NCBI GenBank assembly: GCA_043762325.1
Contig: JAYUMU010000098.1
Span: 1 to 7,720, forward strand
DNA: 7,720 bases
From: JANXSS01 sp025356535
GTDB taxonomy: Bacteria; Pseudomonadota; Gammaproteobacteria; Burkholderiales; Burkholderiaceae_D
Reading direction: 5' to 3'
The position numbers and the translations under genes were made by a program. Positions 1 to 5,949 of the stretch are shown piece after piece. Every line of letters starts with the position of its first letter. The first letter of the stretch is position 1. The notes beneath the pieces are model-generated. The model worked only from the letters and a program-made list of their open reading frames with translations, ran no database searches and was not told where the DNA came from.

Positions 1-96
1 AGAAGACTTATCCACAGACGCGGTGTAATCTACGCGCAAATAGGGTGGGTCAGTTTTAGATGAAAACCGTGGTCCAGTTTTAAGCGATTCCCAACA
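1..96. mobile_element. End of an IS21-family-like insertion sequence (partial, extends past the left edge)
   Basis: This is the non-coding terminus of an insertion sequence whose body lies to the left of the window. Two near-identical 16-base motifs, GTGGGTCAGTTTTAGA at 45-60 and GTGGTCCAGTTTTAAG at 69-84, stand 24 bases apart. Repeated terminal motifs of this kind are typical of IS21-family (istA/istB) elements. I place the outer end at 96 because the element, read inward from there on the minus strand, begins TGTTGGG. That gives the TG...CA termini of the family, and it is exactly where homology of the neighbouring protein to the HrpF/NopX family appears to stop. No transposase coding sequence is visible. 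The other end and any target-site duplication are outside the window, so the family assignment is from memory of the terminal motif only. Confidence 0.66.
45..84. repeat. Pair of direct terminal repeats in the IS end
   Basis: Two 16-base units share the core GTGG(G/T)(T/C)CAGTTTTA, at 45-60 and 69-84, with a period of 24 bases. In IS21-type elements such internal repeats next to the terminus are thought to be transposase-binding sites. The function here is inferred. Confidence 0.6.
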
Positions 97-1308
97 ATCG
101 CGGTTCTGATCGAGCGCCTGGAGTACCGCGGTTTCGTCGGCATTGAGAAAAATATCCCTGCCGACGTTATCCAGGAACGCGTATTTTTTCACGCTACCGT
201 CGGCACTTGGCACGTTGTTGCCGTCTTCGGTCGCCTTGGACCAGCTGGCGGGATGATCGAGCATGAACTTGGCCGCTGCGATGACCTGCGGCGGGCATTT
301 CTTCATGCCGGAGTCACCATCGACGATTTGCTGCAGTGTCTCCTTGCTGAGTTTTTTAGGCAGGTAATCCGAATACAGGTACATCTCGCGCAACGCATCG
401 TTTTCGGTCATCTCGCGAACGCCGGTAACCGACGGGTCGGCATCGGACGGAATGTAGTTGTGCTCGTAGTCAACTGCCTTTTTTTCGTTGTAAGCCTTCA
501 GCTGCGGCAATTCTGAAAGGGCATTGATGTCTTTCCCGCCCCATTTGCCATCGACGTGACCTAAACCAGCGCCATGTGCATCGACCAGTGTGCGCAGTGC
601 CGGATCGTCACGCATCTGAATCAGCGCCTGCTTCAGGTCGGGCGGTGTGGCGGGATCATCTATCTTGCTTTGCAGCCCGCTGTCCTTGCAACCGCAATCC
701 TCGCGGTGACGCTGCATGATCGACAGCGCTTCCAGCTGCGTATCGGTCAGGGTAGGTTGCTCGCCGTTGTTGATGGCCTTTAACTGGACCAGCGCCTTCT
801 TCAATTCCGGGGGCGTCGCCGGGTCGTTGATTTCCTTGTCGATGTTTTCTGCGCTTTTGTCTGTCGCCATCAGTGCGCGGCAGTGCGCCTGGATCTCCTC
901 CTGGCTCATCGGTTGTGGCGGAGGCGGTGCCATCGCGGCGGTGGTCAGGGCCTGTGCGGTTGCCATGAGGCCGCCTCGCGCTGCCGGTTGCGCCATCGCC
1001 GCACCAGCCGGCGGCAGGGGTGCACTTGCCGCCATTGCGATCTTCCGCATTTCGGCCTGGAAGGTCGCTTCTGCGTTTTGCAGACTGGCGTCGGCAGCGC
1101 CGAATTCCGAGGGCATGCTTCGGGGGTTTGTATCGAGTACGAAGCCCTGCATTGGCGACTTGCCACTTTCAGCAACGATGCGGCCGAATGCCTGGCTGAT
1201 GTCTGGCGTCATGCCGATGTCGGACTTGGCAAATGCAGTGGCATCGAATTCGCCGATGCCCATGAAAGCGTTAGCCGCCTGGCTAGATCCTGTAACGGTG
1301 GTTGGCAT
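97..1308 (-). pseudogene. HrpF/NopX (NolX) family type III secretion translocon-like protein, 3' part cut off by an IS
   Basis: The reading frame starts at ATG 1308 behind a good ribosome-binding site (GAGGAA, about six bases upstream). It runs 404 codons to 97, then stays open by chance through the IS end to the window edge (436 codons), so no native stop is seen. The sequence resembles HrpF/NopX translocon proteins, which help insert the type III secretion pore into host membranes. Seen here: a low-complexity Ala/Pro/Met-rich stretch (about 91-133); two copies of a DPATPP(E/D)LK(K/Q)AL repeat (about 162-173 and 218-229); a Gly/Asp-rich EF-hand-like segment (about 243-261); and family-like blocks PQLKAYNEKKA, NYIPSDADP, ENDALREMYLYSDYLPKKLS and KCPPQVIAAAKF (about 268-347). 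There is no N-terminal signal peptide, as expected for a type III substrate. Family members are usually about 600-800 residues, with hydrophobic membrane segments in the C-terminal half. That half is missing, so the product is probably inactive as a translocator. The alternative name is HrpK-like. The family call comes from recognition, not a search. Confidence 0.72.
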
Positions 1309-1423
1309 GACATTTCCTCGAAATGTGGATATACAGAACAGCCGAATCTGCACCGGCCCCGGTAACGTACATTGATCTGGTTAGCGGTGATCGCTGCGTA
1401 ACAAACCAGAATTTTGTAAGGAG

Positions 1424-1485
1424 ATAATAGATTTACATCCGCGCCGGACGCTGCAGCAAAACGAACATCCGCTGGAGAATCCGAA
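1424..1485 (-). promoter_or_regulatory. PIP-box (hrpII-type) promoter of the hrpF-like gene
   Basis: Read on the minus strand, TTCGG at 1485-1481 is followed by 15 bases, TTCGT at 1465-1461, 31 bases, and TATTAT at 1429-1424. This matches the known plant-inducible promoter pattern TTCGB-N15-TTCGB-N30-32-YANNNT, and also the Ralstonia hrpII box TTCG-N16-TTCG. AraC-type activators HrpB (Ralstonia) or HrpX (Xanthomonas, Acidovorax) bind such boxes. Transcription would start near 1417, giving a leader of about 110 bases before ATG 1308. The agreement of both half-sites, the spacing and the -10 element, in front of a T3SS-type gene, makes chance unlikely. The activator gene is not in this window. 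Confidence 0.82.
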
Positions 1486-1540
1486 TCGCCGGCATGGACA
1501 ATGAAAAACTGCAAAATTTTGAAATATGCTTTTTATCCAG

Positions 1541-1573
1541 CGCCGGAGGCCGTAATGTTGGCAACATCCGGCG
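1541..1573. repeat. Nested inverted repeat
   Basis: The outer arms CGCCGGA (1541-1547) and TCCGGCG (1567-1573) are perfect complements. Inside them TGTTG (1556-1560) and CAACA (1562-1566) form a second pair. There is no T tract on either side, so it does not look like an intrinsic terminator. It lies between the cytochrome c terminator and the PIP box. The function is unknown; an operator or the remnant of a terminator is possible. Confidence 0.35.
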
Positions 1574-1633
1574 TCCCATCCAACCCATCCGGACTGGTTG
1601 AAACGCGAGTCGGATCGAGCAGTACCGGAAAAG

Positions 1634-1656
1634 AAAAAAGCGCCCGGCGGGCGCTT
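1634..1656 (-). terminator. Rho-independent terminator of the cytochrome c gene
   Basis: On the minus strand, AAGCGCCC (1656-1649), a 3-base loop and GGGCGCTT (1645-1638) form a perfect 8-bp GC-rich stem. A run of T residues follows (TTTTTT at 1639-1634, then C and more T). It begins about 26 bases after the cytochrome c stop codon and separates that gene from the hrpF-like gene. Confidence 0.87.
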
Positions 1657-1681
1657 CGGAAAACATTGAAACCTGCACGGT

Positions 1682-1990
1682 TTATTTCAGCGACAACACC
1701 CATTTGACCAGGGTGCGGGCCTCGGCTTCGCTGACCTGTGCATTGGCCGGCATCGGTACTGCACCCCAGGCGCCACTGCCGCCCTTGAGCACTTTTTGGG
1801 TCAGTCTGTCTTCGGCACCGGCCTGGCCGGCATACTTTGCCGCCACGTCCTTGTAAGCCGGACCGATCACCTTGTTGCCCACTGCATGACATGCCATGCA
1901 GTTCTTTGCCTTGGCAAGGTCGGCATTTGCAAGCACAGCCTGCGAGGCAAACGCAGCAAGCGCAGCAACCAGCATCAACGAACGTTTCAT
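1682..1990 (-). CDS. Periplasmic monohaem cytochrome c (c551/c552-type, class I)
   Basis: This 102-residue protein is a small soluble electron carrier of the cytochrome c551/c552 (c8) type. A signal peptide covers residues 1-21 (MKRS, then a hydrophobic Ala/Leu/Val core, likely cut after VLA), so it acts in the periplasm after Sec export. The haem-binding motif is CMACH (Cys31, Cys34, His35), followed by the family's typical GPAY segment at 43-46. Met80 in VPMPAN is the likely sixth haem ligand. The C-terminal helix ends in LVKWVLSLK, as is usual for this family. The length fits a full family member. The start at 1990 has a GGAGA ribosome-binding site five bases upstream. It appears monocistronic: it has its own terminator downstream and is divergent from the small Trp-rich gene. 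Its electron donor and acceptor cannot be told from the sequence. Confidence 0.93.
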   Translation of the reverse strand: MKRSLMLVAALAAFASQAVLANADLAKAKNCMACHAVGNKVIGPAYKDVAAKYAGQAGAEDRLTQKVLKGGSGAWGAVPMPANAQVSEAEARTLVKWVLSLK

Positions 1991-2079
1991 TTCATTCTCC
2001 AGTATTGAGAAAACACCCCCTGCGCATGATGCCGCAAATCCTGGTGTTTCGTTATTCCAACGCTAAATCCGGCTGGCGG

Positions 2080-2106
2080 TTGACAGCGTGTTTTTACCGT
2101 TACACT
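2080..2106 (+). promoter_or_regulatory. Possible promoter of the small Trp-rich protein gene
   Basis: A perfect -35 hexamer TTGACA (2080-2085) is followed after 15 bases by TACACT (2101-2106), a 4-of-6 match to the -10 consensus. The spacing is short, so the exact -10 is uncertain. Just downstream is an AT-rich palindrome, TTAATATTAA (2109-2118). It lies 37 or more bases before the translation start at 2143. No equally clear promoter was found for the divergent cytochrome c gene. Confidence 0.4.
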
Positions 2107-2142
2107 CTTTAATATTAACTTAAAGCAACAATGGAGCAAGCC

Positions 2143-2361
2143 ATGCCACTCATCGTCATCATCGTTGCATTCATACTCCTAAAGTATTTTGAAGTACGAT
2201 TCGTTGAAAACCTGTCGTGGTGGTGGGTAGCAGGCCTCGGTGCGGTCGCATTCATCTGGTTTGAATTCCTTGAAGGAATGCTTGGCTTCGACAAGCGGCG
2301 CGCCTTTGATGAAAGCGAGAAAATGCGCGCCGAACGCGTGAAGAAAAATTTCGAGAAATAA
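2143..2361 (+). CDS. Small Trp-rich membrane protein (TIGR04438-like)
   Basis: A 72-residue protein of unknown function that resembles the small Trp-rich family I recall from Burkholderiales (TIGR04438). It has an N-terminal hydrophobic segment (residues about 2-15) and a second one starting with three consecutive tryptophans (26-28) and running to about 42, with Trp39. A strongly charged tail rich in Lys, Arg and Glu follows (49-72, beginning DKRRAFDESEK). This predicts a small two-segment inner-membrane protein with a cytoplasmic, possibly helical tail. I chose ATG 2143 over the upstream in-frame ATG 2131 because a GGAG lies eight bases before 2143, the protein then starts right at its hydrophobic segment as in relatives, and 2131 lacks a ribosome-binding site. 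The longer form would be 76 residues. It converges on ilvD. Confidence 0.8.
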   Translation: MPLIVIIVAFILLKYFEVRFVENLSWWWVAGLGAVAFIWFEFLEGMLGFDKRRAFDESEKMRAERVKKNFEK

Positions 2362-2435
2362 CCGGGGTCGGCGGGCTGCCATGCGGGGTCGAACCGGTAC
2401 TTCTTTATTTTCCCGATGCATGCTCCGGAAATGCA

Positions 2436-2459
2436 AAACGGCCGGATCACCGGCCGTTT
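2436..2459. terminator. Shared hairpin terminator between the Trp-rich gene and ilvD
   Basis: A perfect 10-bp stem, AAACGGCCGG (2436-2445) and CCGGCCGTTT (2450-2459), closes a 4-base loop between two converging genes. The stem starts 25 bases after the ilvD stop, and its minus-strand end reads into TTTT. The plus-strand end gives only TTT followed by C. It probably ends ilvD transcription, and may also stop readthrough from the other side. Confidence 0.75.
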
Positions 2460-2484
2460 CATTCATATCGCAAGGCCTTCTGGC

Positions 2485-4158
2485 TCAACCGGTGACGGCG
2501 CCCTTGCTCGCAGACGACGTCAGAACGGCGAACTTGGCCAGCACACCGCGGGTGTAACGCGGCGCCGGTTGTGTCCAGCCGGCACGACGACGGGCGATTT
2601 CCTCGTCGGCGACGTTCAGCTGGATCAACTGCTGATGTGCATCGATCGTCACCGAGTCGCCTTCTTCAACCAGGGCAATGGTGCCGCCGACGAAGGCTTC
2701 CGGCGACACGTGTCCGACCACCATGCCCCAGGTGCCGCCCGAGAAGCGCCCGTCGGTGATCAGGCCGACCGACTCGCCCAGTCCCTTGCCGATCAGCGCC
2801 GACGTCGGCGCCAGCATTTCCGGCATGCCCGGCCCGCCTTTCGGCCCGAGGTAACGCATCACGAGCACATCGCCCGGCTTGATCTGGTCTGCCATGATGG
2901 CATCCATGGCCGTGTACTCGTCGTCGAAGACGCGGGCCGGGCCGGTGATGACGGGGTTTTTCAGACCGCTGATCTTGGCCACGCAGCCTTCCGGCGACAG
3001 GTTGCCCTTCAGGATCGCCAGGTGTCCCTGCTTGTAGAGCGCATGCTCGATGGTGCGGATCACGTCCTGGCCGGGGGCCGGTGCATCCGGGACATCAGCG
3101 AGTTCCTCGGCCAGGGTGCGGCCGGTGATCGTGATGCAGTCGCCATGCAGCATGCCGGCATTTAACAGCAGCTTCATCACCTGCGGCACCCCGCCGGCGC
3201 GATGAAGATCGGTCGCCACGTACTGGCCAGAGGGCTTCAAGTTGCAGATCACCGGCACTTTCAGGCGCATGCGCTCGAAATCATCGAGCGTCCATTCGAC
3301 TTCGGCGGCATGGGCAATCGCCAGGTAATGCAGCACGGCGTTGGTCGAGCCGCCGGTTGCCATGATCAGCGCGACGGCGTTTTCGATCGACTTGCGGTTG
3401 ATGATGTCGCGCGGCTTCAGGTCGCGCTTGACGGCTTCGACCAGCACGCGTGCCGACTCGGCAGCCGAGCCGGTCTTTTCATCGTCGGGATTGGCCATGG
3501 TCGAGGAATACATCAGCGACAGCCCGAGCGCTTCGAAGGACGACGACATCGTGTTGGCGGTATACATGCCGCCGCAGGAGCCGGACGACGGGCAGGCATT
3601 GCGCTCGATGCCGTCGAAGTCTTCCTGCGACATGCGGCCCATGGAAAATTCGCCGACCGCTTCGAAAGCCGAGACGATCGTCAGGTCCTTGCCTTTCCAG
3701 GTGCCGGGCTTGATGGTGCCGCCGTACACATAGATGCTGGGCACGTTGGTGCGGGCCATGGCGATCATGCCACCCGGCATGTTCTTGTCGCAGCCGCCGA
3801 TGACGACGCAGCCGTCGAGCCACTGGCCGTTGACTGCCGTTTCGATGCAGTCGGCGATGACTTCGCGGGAAATCAGCGAATACTTCATGCCTTCGGTGCC
3901 CATCGACATGCCGTCGGAAATCGTCGGCGTGCCGAATACCTGCGGATTGGCGCCGGCTTCGCGGATCGCCGTGATGGCGATGTCGGCCAGCTTCTGCAGG
4001 CCCGAATTGCACGGCGTGATGGTCGAATGGCCGTTGGCGATACCGATCATCGGCTTGTCGAAATCGGCCTTTTCGTAGCCCATCGCGTAGTACATGGAGC
4101 GGTTCGGGCTGCGTGAAACGCCCTGCGTGATGTTTTTCGAACGGCGATTGAATGCCAT
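2485..4158 (-). CDS. ilvD: Dihydroxy-acid dehydratase IlvD (EC 4.2.1.9)
   Basis: A 557-residue enzyme that dehydrates 2,3-dihydroxy-isovalerate and 2,3-dihydroxy-3-methylvalerate to the 2-keto acids, the third common step of valine, isoleucine and (via valine precursors) leucine and pantothenate synthesis in the cytoplasm. The IlvD/Edd signatures are present. Three iron-sulfur cysteines are Cys50 (TPCN), Cys123 (GGCDKNMPG, with metal-site residues Asp124 and Lys125) and Cys195 (SGSCGGMYTANTM). Ser473 in DGRFSGG is the proposed catalytic base. The length of about 557 residues and the cysteine spacing match the shorter, [2Fe-2S]-type enzymes rather than the 616-residue E. coli [4Fe-4S] form; the cluster type is inferred. 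The start at 4158 has AGAGG about eight bases upstream. It is divergent from lgt and seems to be transcribed alone. Confidence 0.97.
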   Translation of the reverse strand: MAFNRRSKNITQGVSRSPNRSMYYAMGYEKADFDKPMIGIANGHSTITPCNSGLQKLADIAITAIREAGANPQVFGTPTISDGMSMGTEGMKYSLISREVIADCIETAVNGQWLDGCVVIGGCDKNMPGGMIAMARTNVPSIYVYGGTIKPGTWKGKDLTIVSAFEAVGEFSMGRMSQEDFDGIERNACPSSGSCGGMYTANTMSSSFEALGLSLMYSSTMANPDDEKTGSAAESARVLVEAVKRDLKPRDIINRKSIENAVALIMATGGSTNAVLHYLAIAHAAEVEWTLDDFERMRLKVPVICNLKPSGQYVATDLHRAGGVPQVMKLLLNAGMLHGDCITITGRTLAEELADVPDAPAPGQDVIRTIEHALYKQGHLAILKGNLSPEGCVAKISGLKNPVITGPARVFDDEYTAMDAIMADQIKPGDVLVMRYLGPKGGPGMPEMLAPTSALIGKGLGESVGLITDGRFSGGTWGMVVGHVSPEAFVGGTIALVEEGDSVTIDAHQQLIQLNVADEEIARRRAGWTQPAPRYTRGVLAKFAVLTSSASKGAVTG

Positions 4159-4287
4159 GACAGCCCTCTGCTGGAATAAGAAGCCGCTACATTGCCTTGC
4201 GCGCGGCGTGGTGTCAAATATATGATGCGGCAGGCAAGCCGAGCGCCGCCCGCGCCGGGCACGACCGATTCACCGTAAAGGGTACCC
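4159..4287. promoter_or_regulatory. Divergent promoter region between ilvD and lgt
   Basis: For lgt (plus), TTGCGC at 4197-4202, an 18-base spacer and TATGAT at 4221-4226 (5 of 6 to consensus) make a plausible promoter. For ilvD (minus), a perfect TTGACA reads from 4217 down to 4212, but no good -10 follows at 16-18 bases, so that promoter is uncertain. The two candidates overlap, so divergent transcription could interfere. No leucine-type attenuator or leader peptide is evident. Confidence 0.4.
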
Positions 4288-5121
4288 ATGCTGATTCATC
4301 CTATGCCGGACCCGATTGCTCTGGCGATCGGGCCGCTGGCGATTCGCTGGTATGGCCTGATGTACCTGCTGGCGTTTGCGCAGTTCATCGCGCTGGGCCG
4401 GGTACGCATCGGCCAGCCGCACATCGCGCAGGCCGGCTGGCGCCGGGAAGATCTCGACGACATGCTGTTCTATGGCGTGCTGGGCGTGATCATCGGCGGC
4501 CGCCTGGGCGAGGTGCTGTTCTACGCGCCGCTGCATTACCTGTCGCATCCGCTGGAAATCTTCGCGGTCTGGAAAGGCGGCATGTCGTTTCATGGTGGCT
4601 TCCTGGGTGTCATGGCGGCCATGGCGATCTGGTCGCGCAAGAATGGCCGGCGCTTGATGGATGTGATGGATTTCATCGCGCCGCTGGTGCCGCTCGGTTA
4701 TGCCGCCGGGCGCATCGGCAACTTCATCAATGCCGAATTGCCCGGACGCGTCGCCGACGCCAGCCTGCCCTGGGCCATGATCTGGCCGAACGTCGACCAG
4801 CTGCCGCGCCATCCTTCGCCGATCTACCAGGCGCTGGTCGATGGCCTGTTGTTGTTCATCGTGCTGTGGCTGTATGCCCGCAAGCCGCGTCCCTACCTGG
4901 CGGTCAGCGGCGTGTTCGCCGCCGGTTATGGCTGCGCCCGGTTCTTCACCGAATACTTCCGCATTCCCGACTATGAAGTCCACTTCGCCGGCATCACGAT
5001 TTCCGCCGGACAGATGTTGTCGCTGCCGATGATCGTGCTCGGCATCGGGCTGCTGATCGTCGCGTATCGAAGCGGTCGAAGCGATCGAAGCGGTCCGGTG
5101 CCGGCGCGATCGCGCAGCTGA
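4288..5121 (+). CDS. lgt: Phosphatidylglycerol-prolipoprotein diacylglyceryl transferase Lgt (EC 2.5.1.145)
   Basis: A 277-residue multi-pass inner-membrane enzyme that moves the diacylglyceryl group from phosphatidylglycerol to the lipobox cysteine of prolipoproteins, the first step of lipoprotein maturation. Family marks are clear: RWYGLMYL near the first membrane segment (Tyr22), SFHGGFLG (His102), the Lgt signature GRIGNFINAELPGR (Arg142, Asn145), HPSPIYQAL (175-183), and RFFTEYFR (Arg218, Glu222). These correspond to the E. coli residues known to be important. Hydrophobic stretches fit the seven-segment fold. The start at 4288 has an AAGGG ribosome-binding site six bases upstream; Met6 is a weaker alternative. 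The last 17 residues (RSGRSDRSG...) are a basic, repeat-encoded tail beyond the conserved core. The stop lies 2 bases before the next gene's start, suggesting co-transcription and coupled translation. Confidence 0.97.
   Translation: MLIHPMPDPIALAIGPLAIRWYGLMYLLAFAQFIALGRVRIGQPHIAQAGWRREDLDDMLFYGVLGVIIGGRLGEVLFYAPLHYLSHPLEIFAVWKGGMSFHGGFLGVMAAMAIWSRKNGRRLMDVMDFIAPLVPLGYAAGRIGNFINAELPGRVADASLPWAMIWPNVDQLPRHPSPIYQALVDGLLLFIVLWLYARKPRPYLAVSGVFAAGYGCARFFTEYFRIPDYEVHFAGITISAGQMLSLPMIVLGIGLLIVAYRSGRSDRSGPVPARSRS
5068..5094 (+). repeat. Three 9-base tandem repeats at the 3' end of lgt
   Basis: CGAAGCGGT, CGAAGCGAT and CGAAGCGGT lie head to tail (5068-5076, 5077-5085, 5086-5094) and encode the tail RSGRSDRSG. 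The period is a multiple of three, so changes in copy number would only lengthen or shorten the tail. It is probably slippage in a non-essential C-terminus. Confidence 0.7.
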
Positions 5122-5123
5122 CC

Positions 5124-5897
5124 ATGTCGGCCATTCTCGTCGAGCGTGATGGCGCGATCGCTACCGTCACCCTGTCCAATCCTGGCAAGCTCAATGCGAT
5201 CGATGTCGCGATGTGGCGCGATCTGGCCGTGCAATTCACCGCGCTGTCGGCAGATGACAGCATCCGCTGCGTGATCGTCTGCGGTGACGAGGCGCAGTTC
5301 GCTGCCGGCGCCGACATCGCGGAATTTTCCCAGGTTCGCAATACCCTGGAAAAAGGGATTCGGTATCATACCGACACCATCGGCGCGGCGCTGGCAGCCA
5401 TCGATGGTTGCCGGCATCCGACCATCGCTGCGATCGAAGGCGTCTGTGTCGGCGGTGGGCTGGAAATCGCATGCGCCTGTGACCTGCGCCTTGCCGCATC
5501 GGATGCCTGGTTCGGCATTCCCATCAATCGGCTCGGCTTTGCGCTGGCGCCGGGGGAGATGATGGGCTTGCTGCAGCTGGTGGGCAAGGCCGTGGCACTA
5601 GAACTGTTGCTGGAGGGCCGGGTCATTGGCGCTGAAGAAGCCCTGCAAAAAGGCTTGTTGACCCGGATCGAAGACGATGTGCCGGCGGCGGCGCGGGCTT
5701 GCGCTGAGCGAATCGCCGGCGGCGCACCGCTCGCTGCGCGCATGAACAAGGTGCTGGTCAAGCGACTGAGCGCGGCTGCACTGGCGCTCGACGCCGACGA
5801 ACTCAGGAGTGCGTTCGCACCGCTGGCATCCGACGATTATCGCGAGGGCGTGGCAGCATTCCTTGAAAAACGCCGACCGATTTTCAAAGGCAAGTAG
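5124..5897 (+). CDS. Crotonase-family protein (annotated type: enoyl-CoA hydratase/isomerase) lacking one catalytic Glu
   Basis: A 257-residue protein, full length for the crotonase (enoyl-CoA hydratase/isomerase) family, acting on acyl-CoA thioesters in the cytoplasm. The oxyanion-hole motifs are present: FAAGADIAEF (59-68) and GVCVGGGLEIACACDLRLA (106-124). Glu114 sits where rat enoyl-CoA hydratase has Glu144. The second catalytic Glu (rat Glu164, in FGQPE) is replaced: this protein reads FGIPI, with Ile134 at that site. Crotonases with only one of the two acids often do other chemistry (isomerase, decarboxylase, hydrolase), so the substrate and reaction are open. A Glu145 in the next loop might substitute. 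The C-terminus DYREGVAAFLEKRRPIFKG is typical of the family. It starts 2 bases after lgt without a strong ribosome-binding site, which suggests translational coupling. matB follows 169 bases later. Confidence 0.88.
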   Translation: MSAILVERDGAIATVTLSNPGKLNAIDVAMWRDLAVQFTALSADDSIRCVIVCGDEAQFAAGADIAEFSQVRNTLEKGIRYHTDTIGAALAAIDGCRHPTIAAIEGVCVGGGLEIACACDLRLAASDAWFGIPINRLGFALAPGEMMGLLQLVGKAVALELLLEGRVIGAEEALQKGLLTRIEDDVPAAARACAERIAGGAPLAARMNKVLVKRLSAAALALDADELRSAFAPLASDDYREGVAAFLEKRRPIFKGK

Positions 5898-5949
5898 CAC
5901 GCGTTTGCTGTGCCGACGGCGGACTATGCCTGACGTGGCAAGCGGTTGT

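Larger units (their letters stand above)
1309..1681. other. 373-base intergenic region between the cytochrome c and hrpF-like genes
   Basis: This gap holds the leader of the hrpF-like gene (1309 to about 1417), its PIP-box promoter (1424-1485), a nested inverted repeat (1541-1573) and the cytochrome c terminator (1634-1656). Several short open frames cross it, but none has a convincing ribosome-binding site or recognisable product. I see no RNA gene. Confidence 0.6.

Noticed and set aside
1319..1346. Second PIP-like pair of CGAA motifs near the hrpF-like start
   Set aside because: The spacing is 20 bases rather than 16, and no -10 element fits before the start codon.
716..1375. Plus-strand open frame of 219 codons, and the overlapping frame 883-1365
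   Set aside because: Both are antisense to the HrpF/NopX-like gene, whose minus-strand frame has family-like motifs, a ribosome-binding site and a promoter.
2416..3165. Plus-strand open frame of 249 codons
   Set aside because: It overlaps the terminator and the 3' part of ilvD in antisense; its translation is shadow-like.
3202..4116. Long plus-strand open frame of 304 codons
   Set aside because: It lies wholly antisense to ilvD, is rich in Arg, His and Asp as expected for a GC-biased shadow frame, and has no recognisable family.
5124..5897. Canonical methylmalonyl-CoA decarboxylase (YgfG type)
   Set aside because: The His and Tyr active-site residues of that enzyme are replaced, so only a general crotonase call is supported.
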